A DNA stretch of 64,000 nt. Origin: Azospirillum brasilense (GTDB lineage Bacteria; Pseudomonadota; Alphaproteobacteria; Azospirillales; Azospirillaceae). Position 1 is the first letter of the stretch, and each line of letters opens with the position of its first letter. The stretch is taken from contig NZ_CP032349.1 of the NCBI RefSeq assembly GCF_005222205.1, positions 603,441 through 667,440 of the forward strand, given 5' to 3'. The translations under genes and the position numbers were made by a program. Below the pieces are notes generated by a model, which worked only from the letters and a program-made list of their open reading frames with translations, did not search any database and was not told the origin of the DNA. Of this stretch, positions 54,531 through 62,597 are shown piece after piece.

Positions 54531-55047
54531 GGGGAAACCCGGACGGCGACCCCCACGAGCCGGAAAGCGGTGTACGGAACCGGTCGGTGGATTTGGCGGG
54601 AGAGCTTCGTTGGGGAGGCATCCTAAAATCCCATAAGATGCCTTATGGAAAATATCCGCCATGCCTGTCGCCGGCGCCGCGCTGCGACACGCTGACAAGC
54701 GGCCACGATCCGTTCACTCTCGACTTTCAGCAGCATCGTCACCGGATGGAGAGGCTCGCTCATCACCGCCTCGGCCGCCCGAATATCCAGGCCGAGTGGA
54801 TCGTTCCGGCCGGTCTCGGCTGTTCTGCCTTCCTCACCGTTCCTACGCTCGGAACGAAAGCCGAGCCTGCCCCGTCACAGATCGGTTCGACAGCGGCGTC
54901 TCGACTGGCCCAGATGGCGGTACAAGACCGCGCTCGCCACCTGCCCCCCCGGTGCTGAGTGCGCAGCCACTGTTCTGGCACGCCGGCCCGCAGCGCTCGA
55001 TATGTCCGAGGCCTCGACCGTGACTCGCGGGTGCGTTCGGCGGGCGC
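54531..55047. other. Intergenic stretch with a palindrome
   Basis: 517 bases without a convincing gene. Short frames on both strands have no recognisable family and poor starts. The only clear structure is an 18-bp palindrome at 54631-54648 in an AT-rich patch. The segment begins a scar-like region that continues with transposase remnants at 57.1-58.0 kb. Confidence 0.55.
54631..54648. promoter_or_regulatory. CCATAAG-N4-CTTATGG palindrome
   Basis: Perfect 7-bp arms (54631-54637 and 54642-54648), centre ATGC, within TCCTAAAATCCCATAAG...AATATCC, unusually AT-rich for the window. It looks like an operator for a dimeric regulator (GntR-like spacing), but no gene follows closely; it may be a relic of a lost promoter. 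Confidence 0.45.
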
Positions 55048-55188
55048 TTACGGTTCGCTGGTTTCGTTCTTCTTCTTCGCTTGATCCTTCTTCGCTTGAT
55101 CGTGATGCCACTTGATGGCGAAGAACATGCCCGTGCCTAACACGATAATCTTGAACGGAAAGAAGACCAAAGGGAACCAGTCATACAT
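55048..55188 (-). CDS. Small single-helix membrane protein
   Basis: 46 residues: MYDWFPLVFFPFKIIVLGTGMFFAIKW forms one membrane helix, followed by a charged cytoplasmic tail with the repeat DQAKKDQAKKK (a 15-bp tandem DNA repeat). The ATG at 55188 has GGAG nine bases upstream; a longer frame to 55242 has a worse start. Function unknown. It follows the DUF983 gene in the same direction. Confidence 0.65.
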   Translation of the reverse strand: MYDWFPLVFFPFKIIVLGTGMFFAIKWHHDQAKKDQAKKKNETSEP

Positions 55189-55242
55189 TTTGAATATCTC
55201 CAATCCATGACACCAGATATCGTCAGGAGAATCTGACGACAA

Positions 55243-55677
55243 TCAGGTCGATCGTGGGTCTTTGTCTGCGGGCGGGGCCGCCGACGGCTGGGTTGGCGCG
55301 GCTGTACCGAAGCGGGCTTCCCCGGCCTTGCGGAAGCATTGGCTGGCCACCAGCCAATGCTTCAATGGCCGCAAGGGCGGAATACAGGCCAGCAACAGGA
55401 ACGGCAGGGTCGTGACAAGGTGCATCCAGCAAGGGGGCTCAATCTTTGTCCCGATCCCGAGCGCCAAGAGGACCGTGGGAATGCCGACGAAGCAGGTCAG
55501 GAAGAAGGCGGGGCCGTCAGCCGGGTCGGCGTTGGAGCAGTCCAGACGCCCGGCCTCGCGGCGGGATCGCAGCTTCAGGAAGCCGCTGAACAGATGACCC
55601 TGCCCATGACGTGGGCAGCATCCACACGGTGCGGTGCTGAGAGGGGGAAGAGGCGGCCACTCCTGTTCGGATGACAT
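55243..55677 (-). CDS. DUF983-family membrane protein with altered zinc motif
   Basis: 144 residues. The DUF983 core is recognisable: CCPRHGQGHLFSGFLKLRSRREAGRLDCSNADPADGPAF, then two membrane helices (LTCFVGIPTVLLALGIG, LVTTLPFLLLACIPPL) and RPLKHWLVASQCF. Family members normally carry two CxxC pairs for zinc; here CPRC has become CPRH and CxxC of the second pair reads REAG, so the metal site looks lost. ATG 55677 follows GAAGGAA. It may be a decaying paralogue. Confidence 0.75.
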   Translation of the reverse strand: MSSEQEWPPLPPLSTAPCGCCPRHGQGHLFSGFLKLRSRREAGRLDCSNADPADGPAFFLTCFVGIPTVLLALGIGTKIEPPCWMHLVTTLPFLLLACIPPLRPLKHWLVASQCFRKAGEARFGTAAPTQPSAAPPADKDPRST

Positions 55678-55698
55678 CGCGTGTTCCTTCGGTAGGCA

Positions 55699-57117
55699 AT
55701 GGCAAGCAATGCCTGCATGCAATTCGTAACCGTATGCTCCTCGAAGACCAACAATGTCAACTTGAATGCATCCAATTTCCCGCCGGAACTCATACAAGCA
55801 TGGAAGACATACAGGTGCCTCGGCCACCATGTCGGCCACTTGCCGCAAGGCGTCGCGCAGACCCTGGCGGACCTTCGGAGCGCCGAGCGCAATGCGGTCA
55901 GCTCGGTCAGCACCTCCTCGCCAAGTCGCCTCGAAGCAGGGTCAGTCCCGCGCGCCGCTCTCCCCACCGCAGCGCTGTCAGGCCTCGCCGCCAGTGGTTT
56001 CCTGTGCATCGTTACCGAGACGCTCCCCGCTGGATTGCAGCCGCAGATTGCGTCCGGCTTGCGGATCTCCGAAGCGATCGCGGGACAGCTCGTCGCTGTC
56101 TATGCCTTGGGGTCTCTGTTGGCGGCGATCCCGCTTACGAGCCTGAGCCAAGGCCTTCCCAGAAGGAGCGTTTTGCTCGCCGCCATTCTCTGCTTCGTCA
56201 TCGGCAACACGCTAACGGCATGGGCGGGATCGATCACCGTTGTGCTGGTTGCGCGGTTCGTCGCCGGGTGTGCGGCGGGGCTCGCCTGGGGGATCCTCGC
56301 GGGCTACGCGCGCAGCATCGTACGTCCGGACCAGACCGGGCCGGCAATGGCGCTCGCCATGGTTGGCGTGCCGCTGGCGCTCTCGCTCGGTGTACCCTTG
56401 GGGACCTTTCTCGGGGGCTTGGTCGGGTGGCGCGGTTCGTTCCTGATCCTATCGGCGCTCAGCGTCATGCTGATTGGGTGGATCATTGCGAAAGTGCCCG
56501 ATGCGCCCGGTCGGACCGGCGACGATCGGCCTTCGCTGCGCCGTGTCATCGCTACGCCAGGTGTCGTGCCGATCTTCCTCGTCATCCTCACATGGATGAC
56601 GGCACACAACATCCTTTACACCTACATCGCGCCGTTCGCGACGGCTGCGGCCGTGCGGGTCGATCTCGTACTGCTGGCATTCGGCGCCAGTTCGCTCGTC
56701 GGCATTTGGATGGTCGGGCGGCTGGTGGATCGGATGCTGCGCGCACTGGTACTACTGGCGATCGGTTCGTTCGCAGCCGTCGCGATCCTCCTGACTTTCG
56801 CTGGCGAACAGGGCGTTGCCGTCTATGCGGCGGCCATCATTTGGGGTCTCGGCTTTGGCGGCGCCGGCGCGATGATGCAGACGGCGTCAGCGGACGCAGC
56901 CGGTGATGGCGTCGATCTGGCACAGGCAATGGTGACCACGGCGTGGAACCTGGCGATCACGGCCGGCGGGGCGCTTGGCGGGGCGCTGCTCACGACCGGA
57001 GGGACGCCGCTGCTACCACCCGTGGTCACCGCACTGGCCCTGGTCGCCTTTCTTATCGCGCTGGCCGCACGCCGCTTCGCCTTTCCGCCCGGTCTCCGTG
57101 CCCCATCGGGCTGCTGA
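55699..57117 (+). CDS. MFS transporter (AraJ/drug-exporter-like), start uncertain
   Basis: The frame gives 472 residues; the last ~380 are a 12-helix MFS protein (SGFLCIVTETLPAGLQPQIASGLRISEAIAGQLVAVYALGSLLAAIP, GRLVDR, WNLAITAGGALGGALL). The first ~90 residues do not look like an MFS N-terminus and are encoded in less GC-rich DNA; no ATG/GTG lies near the expected start, only TTG at 55840. So either an unusual start is used or the 5' end has been replaced by a junction. Base composition is lower in G+C than the flanks, and transposase debris follows, suggesting acquisition. Confidence 0.75.
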   Translation: MASNACMQFVTVCSSKTNNVNLNASNFPPELIQAWKTYRCLGHHVGHLPQGVAQTLADLRSAERNAVSSVSTSSPSRLEAGSVPRAALPTAALSGLAASGFLCIVTETLPAGLQPQIASGLRISEAIAGQLVAVYALGSLLAAIPLTSLSQGLPRRSVLLAAILCFVIGNTLTAWAGSITVVLVARFVAGCAAGLAWGILAGYARSIVRPDQTGPAMALAMVGVPLALSLGVPLGTFLGGLVGWRGSFLILSALSVMLIGWIIAKVPDAPGRTGDDRPSLRRVIATPGVVPIFLVILTWMTAHNILYTYIAPFATAAAVRVDLVLLAFGASSLVGIWMVGRLVDRMLRALVLLAIGSFAAVAILLTFAGEQGVAVYAAAIIWGLGFGGAGAMMQTASADAAGDGVDLAQAMVTTAWNLAITAGGALGGALLTTGGTPLLPPVVTALALVAFLIALAARRFAFPPGLRAPSGC

Positions 57118-57145
57118 CCTGCCCCGCTCCCGCGGGTGTCAATCG

Positions 57146-57698
57146 TTAGGCGGTACTGTCTGTTTGGGAGCAGCTTGCTTGGCCTCCGAAATTCGATTCG
57201 GATGGAATGGCGCCGCAGCCTGTCCTGTCGTCGGTCCAAGCGCTTGTTCGCCAGCAGCCATGCGCACCCATGCTCGACAACGCATCGGACCTTGCCGAGC
57301 CCCGAACCGTGGGGTTCGCCGATCTTGCGGATGTGCGGCTGGACCCCGTCGCGCAGGCAGAGCCAGCGGTTGTGGTTCCGGGCTCACCGCGGTCGGTCGG
57401 GTTCGCCCCGGTCAGCTCGCCACCCCGCTTAGCCCGCGCCGAGCAACTGTCCACCACGACGTCCCATGCGGTGGCGCCGGGTGGAGCCCGAGACGCGCCC
57501 GTCCGCGGCCTTCAACTTCGGCCATTGGACGCCTTCGCGCACAAAGAAGCCGAGCGTCCGGATCACCTCCGCCGTCGGCACCGGTGGGCCTCCTGGACCG
57601 GGGTGCCGGTTCTCGATCCGGTCGATGATGCCACCCACCCGTTCCACCGCCTGCGCGCGCATGTCCGCTCCCATGCCAAAGGCACGGGGAACCGGCAT
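57146..57698 (-). pseudogene. IS5-type transposase remnant with internal deletion
   Basis: On the minus strand, three pieces in different frames match one IS5-like transposase: an N-terminal piece (GGIIDRIENRHPGPGGPPVPTAEVIRTLGFFVREGVQW), a middle piece (VVDSCSARAKRGGELTGANPTDRG) and a C-terminal piece (NRWLCLRDGVQPHIRKIGEPHGSGLGKVRCVVEHGCAWLLANKRLDRRQDR). The segment between GANPTDRG and NRWLC is missing. I could not define terminal inverted repeats or target duplications. Confidence 0.8.
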
Positions 57699-58255
57699 GC
57701 GGTTCCCTGTTCACGCGCGGAGCCGTCCTCGGGACGTTCTGGAAACCGAGCTTAAACGCTGGCGCGGCACCCTTCCCCGGCCGGCTGACTGCCGAGCCGC
57801 CTTCGCCCCCCCTGCCCTTCCGGTTCCTTCGGCTTCAGCGGCAAGTAGGCCGCGGCCGGCAGGGCGCCCTCCAGCGCGTCGTCCGGGAGCCGACAAGGGC
57901 CACGACACCAAAAATTTCGAGGCGGACCTGCGCGCGCTGGGCGCCGCCCTGCACGTCCCGCAGAACACCAGCAACCGCCGCCTCCTTCTCGTCGCGGAAA
58001 GCGGTCATCCTGCGTCTGGTCATCGCGTCGTGGAGGTCGGCATCGGCTTCCGCCAGAACCTGCGCCCGTTCGAGCCTCGCCGCATTGCGGGCAAGACGAT
58101 CGCGGCAGCGACCGACCGCCTCCTGCTCCGCGACTTCTGGCTCCAGGCTGCGGAGGTGGATCGTCAGCACGCCCCCGCCCGGCGTGGCGATGTCGGCCTG
58201 GAAAAAGGCATTGATGAGCATTTCGTCTACGAAGACGATTTCCTCGGCCGACCCA
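57699..58255. other. Junk-like stretch between transposase debris and a LacI gene
   Basis: 557 bases holding a second transposase fragment at 57886-57981 (separate entry). A minus-strand frame from 58221 to 57835 (start MLINAFFQADIATPGGG) has a protein-like N-terminal half but no family I recognise and it runs into the transposase fragment; it may be a broken gene. Confidence 0.5.
57886..57981 (+). pseudogene. Second IS5-type transposase fragment
   Basis: Thirty-two codons read GADKGHDTKNFEADLRALGAALHVPQNTSNRR, matching the segment GADKGYDTxxFVxxLRxxxxxPHVAQNxxNRR upstream of the catalytic Glu in another IS5-group transposase. Opposite orientation and different lineage from the remnant at 57146-57698, so at least two insertions occurred here. 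Confidence 0.7.
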
Positions 58256-59380
58256 TCAGCTGCTGCCGCGGCGGGTCAGCGTCAGTTCGACGGCACAGGT
58301 CGGTTCCGAAAGCGTCTCGCCGCGCATTCGTTGCAGGATCATCGACCCGGCCTGACGGCCAAGGTCACGGCTGTCGATCCCGATGGTGGTCAGGCCGGGC
58401 GGCAGCTCTTCGGCAACGTCGTTGTGGCCGAAGCCGAGAATGGCGATGTCGTCGGGCAGGCGCATGCCCAGCCGGCGCGCCTCCAGCAGCGCGCCGGTCG
58501 CCAGCAGGTCGTTGGCGCAGAACACGGCCTCGACCTCCGCGTTGCGCGACAGAAGGTCGGCGAGCGCGCGGCGGCCGTCGACCATGCTGCTGACCCCGTC
58601 GACAGACAGTTCGGCGACGATGTCGAGCCCGGCGGCGCGTGCGCCCTCGCGGAAGCCGGTGAGTCGGAGGGCGCCGCGGCCGCTGCGGCGACCGATGAAT
58701 CCGATGCGACGGTAGCCGCGTTCGGCGAAATGCTCGGCCGCCAGGCGGCCGCTGTCGATGTTCGAGAAGCCGACCAGCATGTCGATCGGGTCGCGGGGAT
58801 AGGCCCAGGTTTCCATGATCGGGATTCCCAGAGCCCGCAGCGCCCGCCGGTTCTCCTCGATCTCGATGACGCCGGTGAACATGACCGCCGCCGGACGCAT
58901 CTCGCGCAGCGACTGGATCATCGTCGTCTCCTTGGCGTAGGAGTAGGAGGTCTGCCCGATCATCAGCTGGTAGCCCTGCGGCTCCAGCACCTCGCCGCAG
59001 CCCTGAACGGCGAGGCAGAACTGCTGGCTCTGCAGGTTCGAGACGAAGGCGGCGACGATGTTCGACTGGCCGGACCTCAGCGCGCGGGCATGCGGGTTGG
59101 TGGCGTAGCCGGTGCGCTCCACGATCTCCAGGATCTTGCGGCGCTTGGCCTCGGCCACCTTTTCCGGATGGCGCAGGGCGCGCGAGACGGTGATCGGCGA
59201 GACACCGGCAAGCCGCGCGATCTCGACGATGCGCGGCGGAGCCGCCCCATCACGGGACACCCCGTCGCCGGCCCCCCCCTCGACCGGCCCCCCGTCGCTG
59301 GATGGCAACGGTTCCGCGGCCCGGAGGCGGAGGACGTCGTCGATGGTCGGCGGCCGCCTTGCCGCACCGGTGTCACTCAT
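58256..59380 (-). CDS. LacI-family regulator (GntR/IdnR-like) with long N-terminus
   Basis: 374 residues. An ~50-residue Pro/Gly-rich extension precedes the HTH (IVEIARLAGVSPITVSRALRHPEKVAEAKRRKILEIVERTGYATNPHARAL). The effector domain contains AVFCANDLLATGALLEARRLG and TIGIDSRDLGRQAG. Located at the head of a deacylase-RidA-ABC cluster on the same strand but downstream of it, so it may be the last gene of that operon. LacI regulators usually sense sugars; an N-acyl-amino-acid cluster is an unusual neighbour. Confidence 0.9.
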   Translation of the reverse strand: MSDTGAARRPPTIDDVLRLRAAEPLPSSDGGPVEGGAGDGVSRDGAAPPRIVEIARLAGVSPITVSRALRHPEKVAEAKRRKILEIVERTGYATNPHARALRSGQSNIVAAFVSNLQSQQFCLAVQGCGEVLEPQGYQLMIGQTSYSYAKETTMIQSLREMRPAAVMFTGVIEIEENRRALRALGIPIMETWAYPRDPIDMLVGFSNIDSGRLAAEHFAERGYRRIGFIGRRSGRGALRLTGFREGARAAGLDIVAELSVDGVSSMVDGRRALADLLSRNAEVEAVFCANDLLATGALLEARRLGMRLPDDIAILGFGHNDVAEELPPGLTTIGIDSRDLGRQAGSMILQRMRGETLSEPTCAVELTLTRRGSS

Positions 59381-59402
59381 GCCGCCCGTCTCCCGTCTGT
59401 TG

Positions 59403-59427
59403 ATCCGCGGTTGTCAATCCGCGGTCA
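59403..59427. repeat. 14-bp-period tandem duplication spanning the deacylase stop
   Basis: ATCCGCGGT occurs at 59403-59411 and 59417-59425 with TCA after or overlapping each, a 14-base period. The deacylase stop (complement of TCA at 59425-59427) recurs at 59414-59416 region on the minus strand shortly after, in another frame. Confidence 0.75.
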
Positions 59428-60471
59428 GGCCGCGCGCGTCAGGACGCCCGCCTCCTCGACCGGTCGCGCCACCTGGATCAGGCAGTCGCCGGCCTCGCTG
59501 TCGCTGTGCAGGCGCCGCGAGATGACGATGCCCGCCTCCTGGAAGCGCAGTTCCTCCTCCGGCTGGTCGAAGCGCGTCAGGTCGTGGAACCAGCCGGCGA
59601 GGTCACCGGCGTCGACCCGCGCCCCGACGTCGACCGCCGGCTCGAACCAGCCGCGCCGCAGCGCGTAGATCGCCTGCCGGTGGCTGTCAAGCTGAAGCAA
59701 CTGCATAGGCAATTGCTGGGGGACAGGAACCGGCCCGGAAACCGAGAGGACCGGCGCATCGGTCAACCCGACGGCGATCAGCAGGTTGTCGATCGCGCGG
59801 GCGGTATAGGCCATGGTCTCCGGCGTCACCGTGCCGCCGCCGCCGAACTCGCCGCTGATGCCGATGACCCCGGCCCGCGCCGCCGCCGCCATCGAGGTCG
59901 GCGCCGTGGCGCCGTTCTCGGCCACGAAGCCGTAGGGCATGCCCAGCGCCCGCATCAGTTCCAGGGCGCGGCCCAGCCGGTCGGGCGTGCCTTGCCGCTC
60001 GATCAGGGCGCACGGCAGGTGGGCCATCGAGGTGCCGCCGGAATGCAGGTCGAACACCACGTCGTGGCGCGGAAACAGCTCGTGCTCGAGGAAATGCGCC
60101 AGTCGGAAGGTCGGGGATCCGGCCGGGTCGCCGGGGAAGGCGCGGTTGAGATTGCCCTCGTCCAGCGGCGAGCGGCGCCGCGCCGCCATCACGGCCGGCG
60201 CGTTGGTGGCCGGCAGGATCGTCACCTCGCCGCGGATGCGCGCGGGATCGAGCCGGCGGAACAGGCGGCCCAGCAGCAATTCGCCTTCGTACTCGTCGCC
60301 ATGGTTGCCCGCCATCAGCAGCACGCGCGGACCGGCCCCGTTGCGCACGCGGCAGACCGGGACCTTCACCTGATAATAGGGGGAGCGGTCCACCGAGAAC
60401 GGGATGCTGAGGAAATCCAGCGACTTGCCGTCGGCGGCGAAATCGAGCGCGTGGTAGAGGCCAGTGTGCAT
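59425..60471 (-). CDS. AstE/aspartoacylase-family deacylase (DoeB-like)
   Basis: 348-residue zinc-dependent carboxypeptidase-fold amidohydrolase. Zinc ligands H57 and E60 in AGNHGDEYEGE and a later His in FDLHSGGTSMAH; NLNRAFPGDPAGSPTFRLAHFLE is typical of succinylglutamate desuccinylase/aspartoacylase and of N-acetyl-diaminobutyrate deacetylase DoeB. It would release a free amino acid from an N-acyl derivative. Neighbouring amino-acid importer and RidA suggest uptake of the N-acyl substrate. DoeA is not seen, so ectoine breakdown is not supported. Confidence 0.85.
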   Translation of the reverse strand: MHTGLYHALDFAADGKSLDFLSIPFSVDRSPYYQVKVPVCRVRNGAGPRVLLMAGNHGDEYEGELLLGRLFRRLDPARIRGEVTILPATNAPAVMAARRRSPLDEGNLNRAFPGDPAGSPTFRLAHFLEHELFPRHDVVFDLHSGGTSMAHLPCALIERQGTPDRLGRALELMRALGMPYGFVAENGATAPTSMAAAARAGVIGISGEFGGGGTVTPETMAYTARAIDNLLIAVGLTDAPVLSVSGPVPVPQQLPMQLLQLDSHRQAIYALRRGWFEPAVDVGARVDAGDLAGWFHDLTRFDQPEEELRFQEAGIVISRRLHSDSEAGDCLIQVARPVEEAGVLTRAA

Positions 60472-60500
60472 TCCAAAAACCTTCTGACGGAGGGGCGCCC

Positions 60501-60560
60501 TGACAGCGTTTGCCGTGACAGCGTTTGCCGTGACAGCTTTCGCCAGGGCAGCGGTTGCCC
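60501..60560. repeat. Four 15-bp tandem repeats between ridA and the deacylase gene
   Basis: TGACAGCGTTTGCCG (60501-60515), an identical copy (60516-60530), TGACAGCTTTCGCCA (60531-60545) and the degenerate GGGCAGCGGTTGCCC (60546-60560). They fill half of the 121-base gap just upstream (minus strand) of the deacylase start. Confidence 0.9.
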
Positions 60561-60592
60561 GGCGCCTCCTCCGGTTCGCCGAAAAAGCCCGC

Positions 60593-60937
60593 TTACAGAG
60601 CGGCCAGCGCCGTCATCTCGACCCGCAGGTCCGGATCGGCCAGCCGCGCCTCGGTGCAGGCGCGGGCCGGCGGGTTGGCGGGGTCGATCCAGGCGTCGTA
60701 GACCTCGTTCATGGCGTCGAAGTCGGTGATGTGCGGCAGGAAAACGTTGACGGCGACCAGCTTGGACTTGTCGCTGCCGGCTTCCTCCAGCAGGGCGTCG
60801 ATCTTCGCCAGCACGTCCCGGGTCTGCTCCCCGATCGAAGCCTTGCGGTTGTTGGCGACCTGACCCGCGATGTGGACCATGCCCTGGCAGACGACGGCCT
60901 GGCTCATGCGCGAACCAACCTGGAACCTCGTAATCAT
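60593..60937 (-). CDS. RidA-family enamine/imine deaminase (third of three)
   Basis: 114 residues: VVCQGMVHIAGQVANN, TRDVLAKIDALLEEAGSDKSKLVAVNVFLPHI and the binding Arg in PARACTEARLADPDLRVEM. ATG 60937 follows AGAGG; a longer frame upstream overlaps the binding-protein gene. It lies 35 bases after that binding-protein gene and before the deacylase, within one minus-strand operon. Confidence 0.92.
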   Translation of the reverse strand: MITRFQVGSRMSQAVVCQGMVHIAGQVANNRKASIGEQTRDVLAKIDALLEEAGSDKSKLVAVNVFLPHITDFDAMNEVYDAWIDPANPPARACTEARLADPDLRVEMTALAAL

Positions 60938-60972
60938 CGAATGAAACCTCTCTTGCGATGCCGAACGGCGGA

Positions 60973-61776
60973 TTACATCTGCGGAAGCGTCTGCTTTTCC
61001 TTGAACCACTTCATCTGAAGGGCGCTCAGCTTGCCGTTCAGGCGGTTGTAGAACAGGAAGGTGTTGATCCAATTGACCATGTCCTGTTCGCCGTGGCGGA
61101 CGGCCACATGGGCCGGCGACTGGCGGATCAGGAACTTCAGCTCGACATCCTTGCCGGGATTGTCTTCCGTGACCTTCAGCGCGATGGCGCTGTTCTCGGC
61201 GAATGCCTCGACCTGGCCGGCCAGATAGGCGGCGATGGCGCCGGGGGTGTCCTCGAAACGGACCAGCTTGGCGCCGGGGGCGTTGTCGGTCAGCCAGATG
61301 TCGAGCGTCGAGCCCTTGGCGACGCCGATGCTGTGGCCCTTCAGCTCGGCCGCGTCGGTGGCGGTGGCCATCCCCTTCAGCCCGTAGACGCCGAGATTGA
61401 CCGCGGCGTAGGGCTGGGAGAAGGTCACCTGCTGGGCGCGCTCCGGCGTCGCGCCGGCGGCGGCGATCAGCACGTCCACCTTGTTGGCGAGCAGGCTGGG
61501 GATGCGGTTGGCGCCGGTCACCTGGACCAGATCCAGCTTCACGCCCATGTCGGCGGCCATCAGCTTGGCAAGGTCGATGTCGAGGCCGGCGGCCTCGCCC
61601 TTGGCGTCCTTGAAGCCCCAGGGGGCGGCGTCCATCAGCACGCCGACGCGCAGCTTGCCCGCCGACAATACGTTCTGCAGGGCATCCGCCTTCGCGGCGG
61701 ACGGCAGGGCGGTGGCGGACAGGGCGACGGTGGCGCAGACCGCCACGGCGGCGGCAAGGGTCCGGAAGAGTCTCAC
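60973..61776 (-). CDS. Amino-acid ABC substrate-binding protein
   Basis: 267-residue type-II binding protein. GTG start at 61776 with AGAGGAG ~8 bases upstream gives the signal peptide VRLFRTLAAAVAVCATVALSATALPSAAKA; then LQNVLSAGKLRVGVLMDAAPWGFKDAKGEAAGLDIDLAKLMA. It belongs with the ATPase and permeases at 61.9-63.9 kb. Likely substrate is an amino acid or N-acyl amino acid. Confidence 0.92.
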   Translation of the reverse strand: MRLFRTLAAAVAVCATVALSATALPSAAKADALQNVLSAGKLRVGVLMDAAPWGFKDAKGEAAGLDIDLAKLMAADMGVKLDLVQVTGANRIPSLLANKVDVLIAAAGATPERAQQVTFSQPYAAVNLGVYGLKGMATATDAAELKGHSIGVAKGSTLDIWLTDNAPGAKLVRFEDTPGAIAAYLAGQVEAFAENSAIALKVTEDNPGKDVELKFLIRQSPAHVAVRHGEQDMVNWINTFLFYNRLNGKLSALQMKWFKEKQTLPQM

Positions 61777-61815
61777 GACATTGCTCCTCTGTTCTGGTCG
61801 TTGTCCGGCCCTCAA

Positions 61816-61869
61816 GGGCCGGTGAAGGGGGGCCGGTGAAGCGGGATCGGTGAAGGGGACCGGTGGTGG
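61816..61869. repeat. 14-bp-period tandem repeat after the ATPase stop
   Basis: CGGTG recurs at 61820, 61834, 61848 and 61862, exactly 14 bases apart, within imperfect units such as GGGCCGGTGAAGGG. It fills the gap between the ATPase stop (61871-61873) and the binding-protein start (61776). Confidence 0.88.
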
Positions 61870-61870
61870 C

Positions 61871-62597
61871 TCAGCGCGCGGAGGCGATGAAGCTCCGCAG
61901 TTCGGGGTGCGGGGATTGGCGAAGAGTTCCGCCGGCGGCCCCTCCTCCCAGACGCGGCCCTGGTGCATGAAGACGATCTTGGAGGCGACGTTGCGGGCGA
62001 AGCCCATCTCGTGGTGACCAGGACCATGGTCATGCCCTGCCGCGCCATGTCCTCCATCACCTTCAGAACCTCGCCGACCAGCTCCGGGTCGAGGGCCGAG
62101 GTGACCTCGTCGAACAGCATCAGGTGCGGCCCCATGGCGAGGCAGCGGGCGATGGCGACGCGCTGCTGCTGCCCGCCCGAGAGCTGGGCCGGATAGGCGT
62201 CGATCTTGTCGGCCAGCCCGACGCGGGCCAGCACGTCCAGCGCCAGCGCCCGGCCCTCCGCCTTGGCGATCCGCTTGTTGAGGACCGGGGCCAGCGTGAT
62301 GTTGCGTTCCACCGTCAGGTGCGGGAACAGGTTGAAGGCCTGGAAGACGATGCCGACGCGCTGGCGGAAGCCGCGCAGGTTCGGCATGTCGGTGCGCACC
62401 GACTGGCCCTCCACCGTGATCTCGCCGCCGTCGATGCGCTCCAGCGCGTTGATGCAGCGCAGCAGGGTCGATTTGCCGGAGCCCGACTTGCCGATGATGG
62501 TGACGATCTCGCCCTCGTCGATGCTGAGCGAAACCCCCTTGAGCACCTCGATGGAACCGTAGCTCTTGGTAACGTTCTTGATGTCAACGAGCGCCAT
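61871..62597 (-). pseudogene. Amino-acid ABC ATPase (GlnQ type) with two one-base deletions
   Basis: A ~242-residue ATPase when two missing bases are restored. From ATG 62597: Walker A GKSGSGKST, VFQAFNLFPHLTV, signature LSGGQQQRV, Walker B LMLFDEVTSALDPE are intact in one frame. Near 62012 the H-loop VTHE is broken (VTTRWAS), then the frame with MGFARNVASKIVFMHQGRVWEEGPPAELFANPRTP continues, and a second deletion near 61902 returns to ELRSFIASAR-stop. Each break is one lost base, so this is as likely to be sequencing error as genuine loss. Confidence 0.85.

Noticed and set aside
54661..55023. Open frame between the LacI gene and the small membrane gene
   Set aside because: Pro/Arg/Ser-rich translation with no family likeness and no ribosome site.
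57835..58221. Minus-strand frame starting MLINAFFQADIATPGGG
   Set aside because: The N-terminal half looks protein-like, but I recognise no family, there is no good ribosome site and it runs over a transposase fragment on the other strand.
60501..60560. CRISPR array or plasmid iterons
   Set aside because: Units are directly adjacent with no spacers, only four copies, and no replication gene is near.
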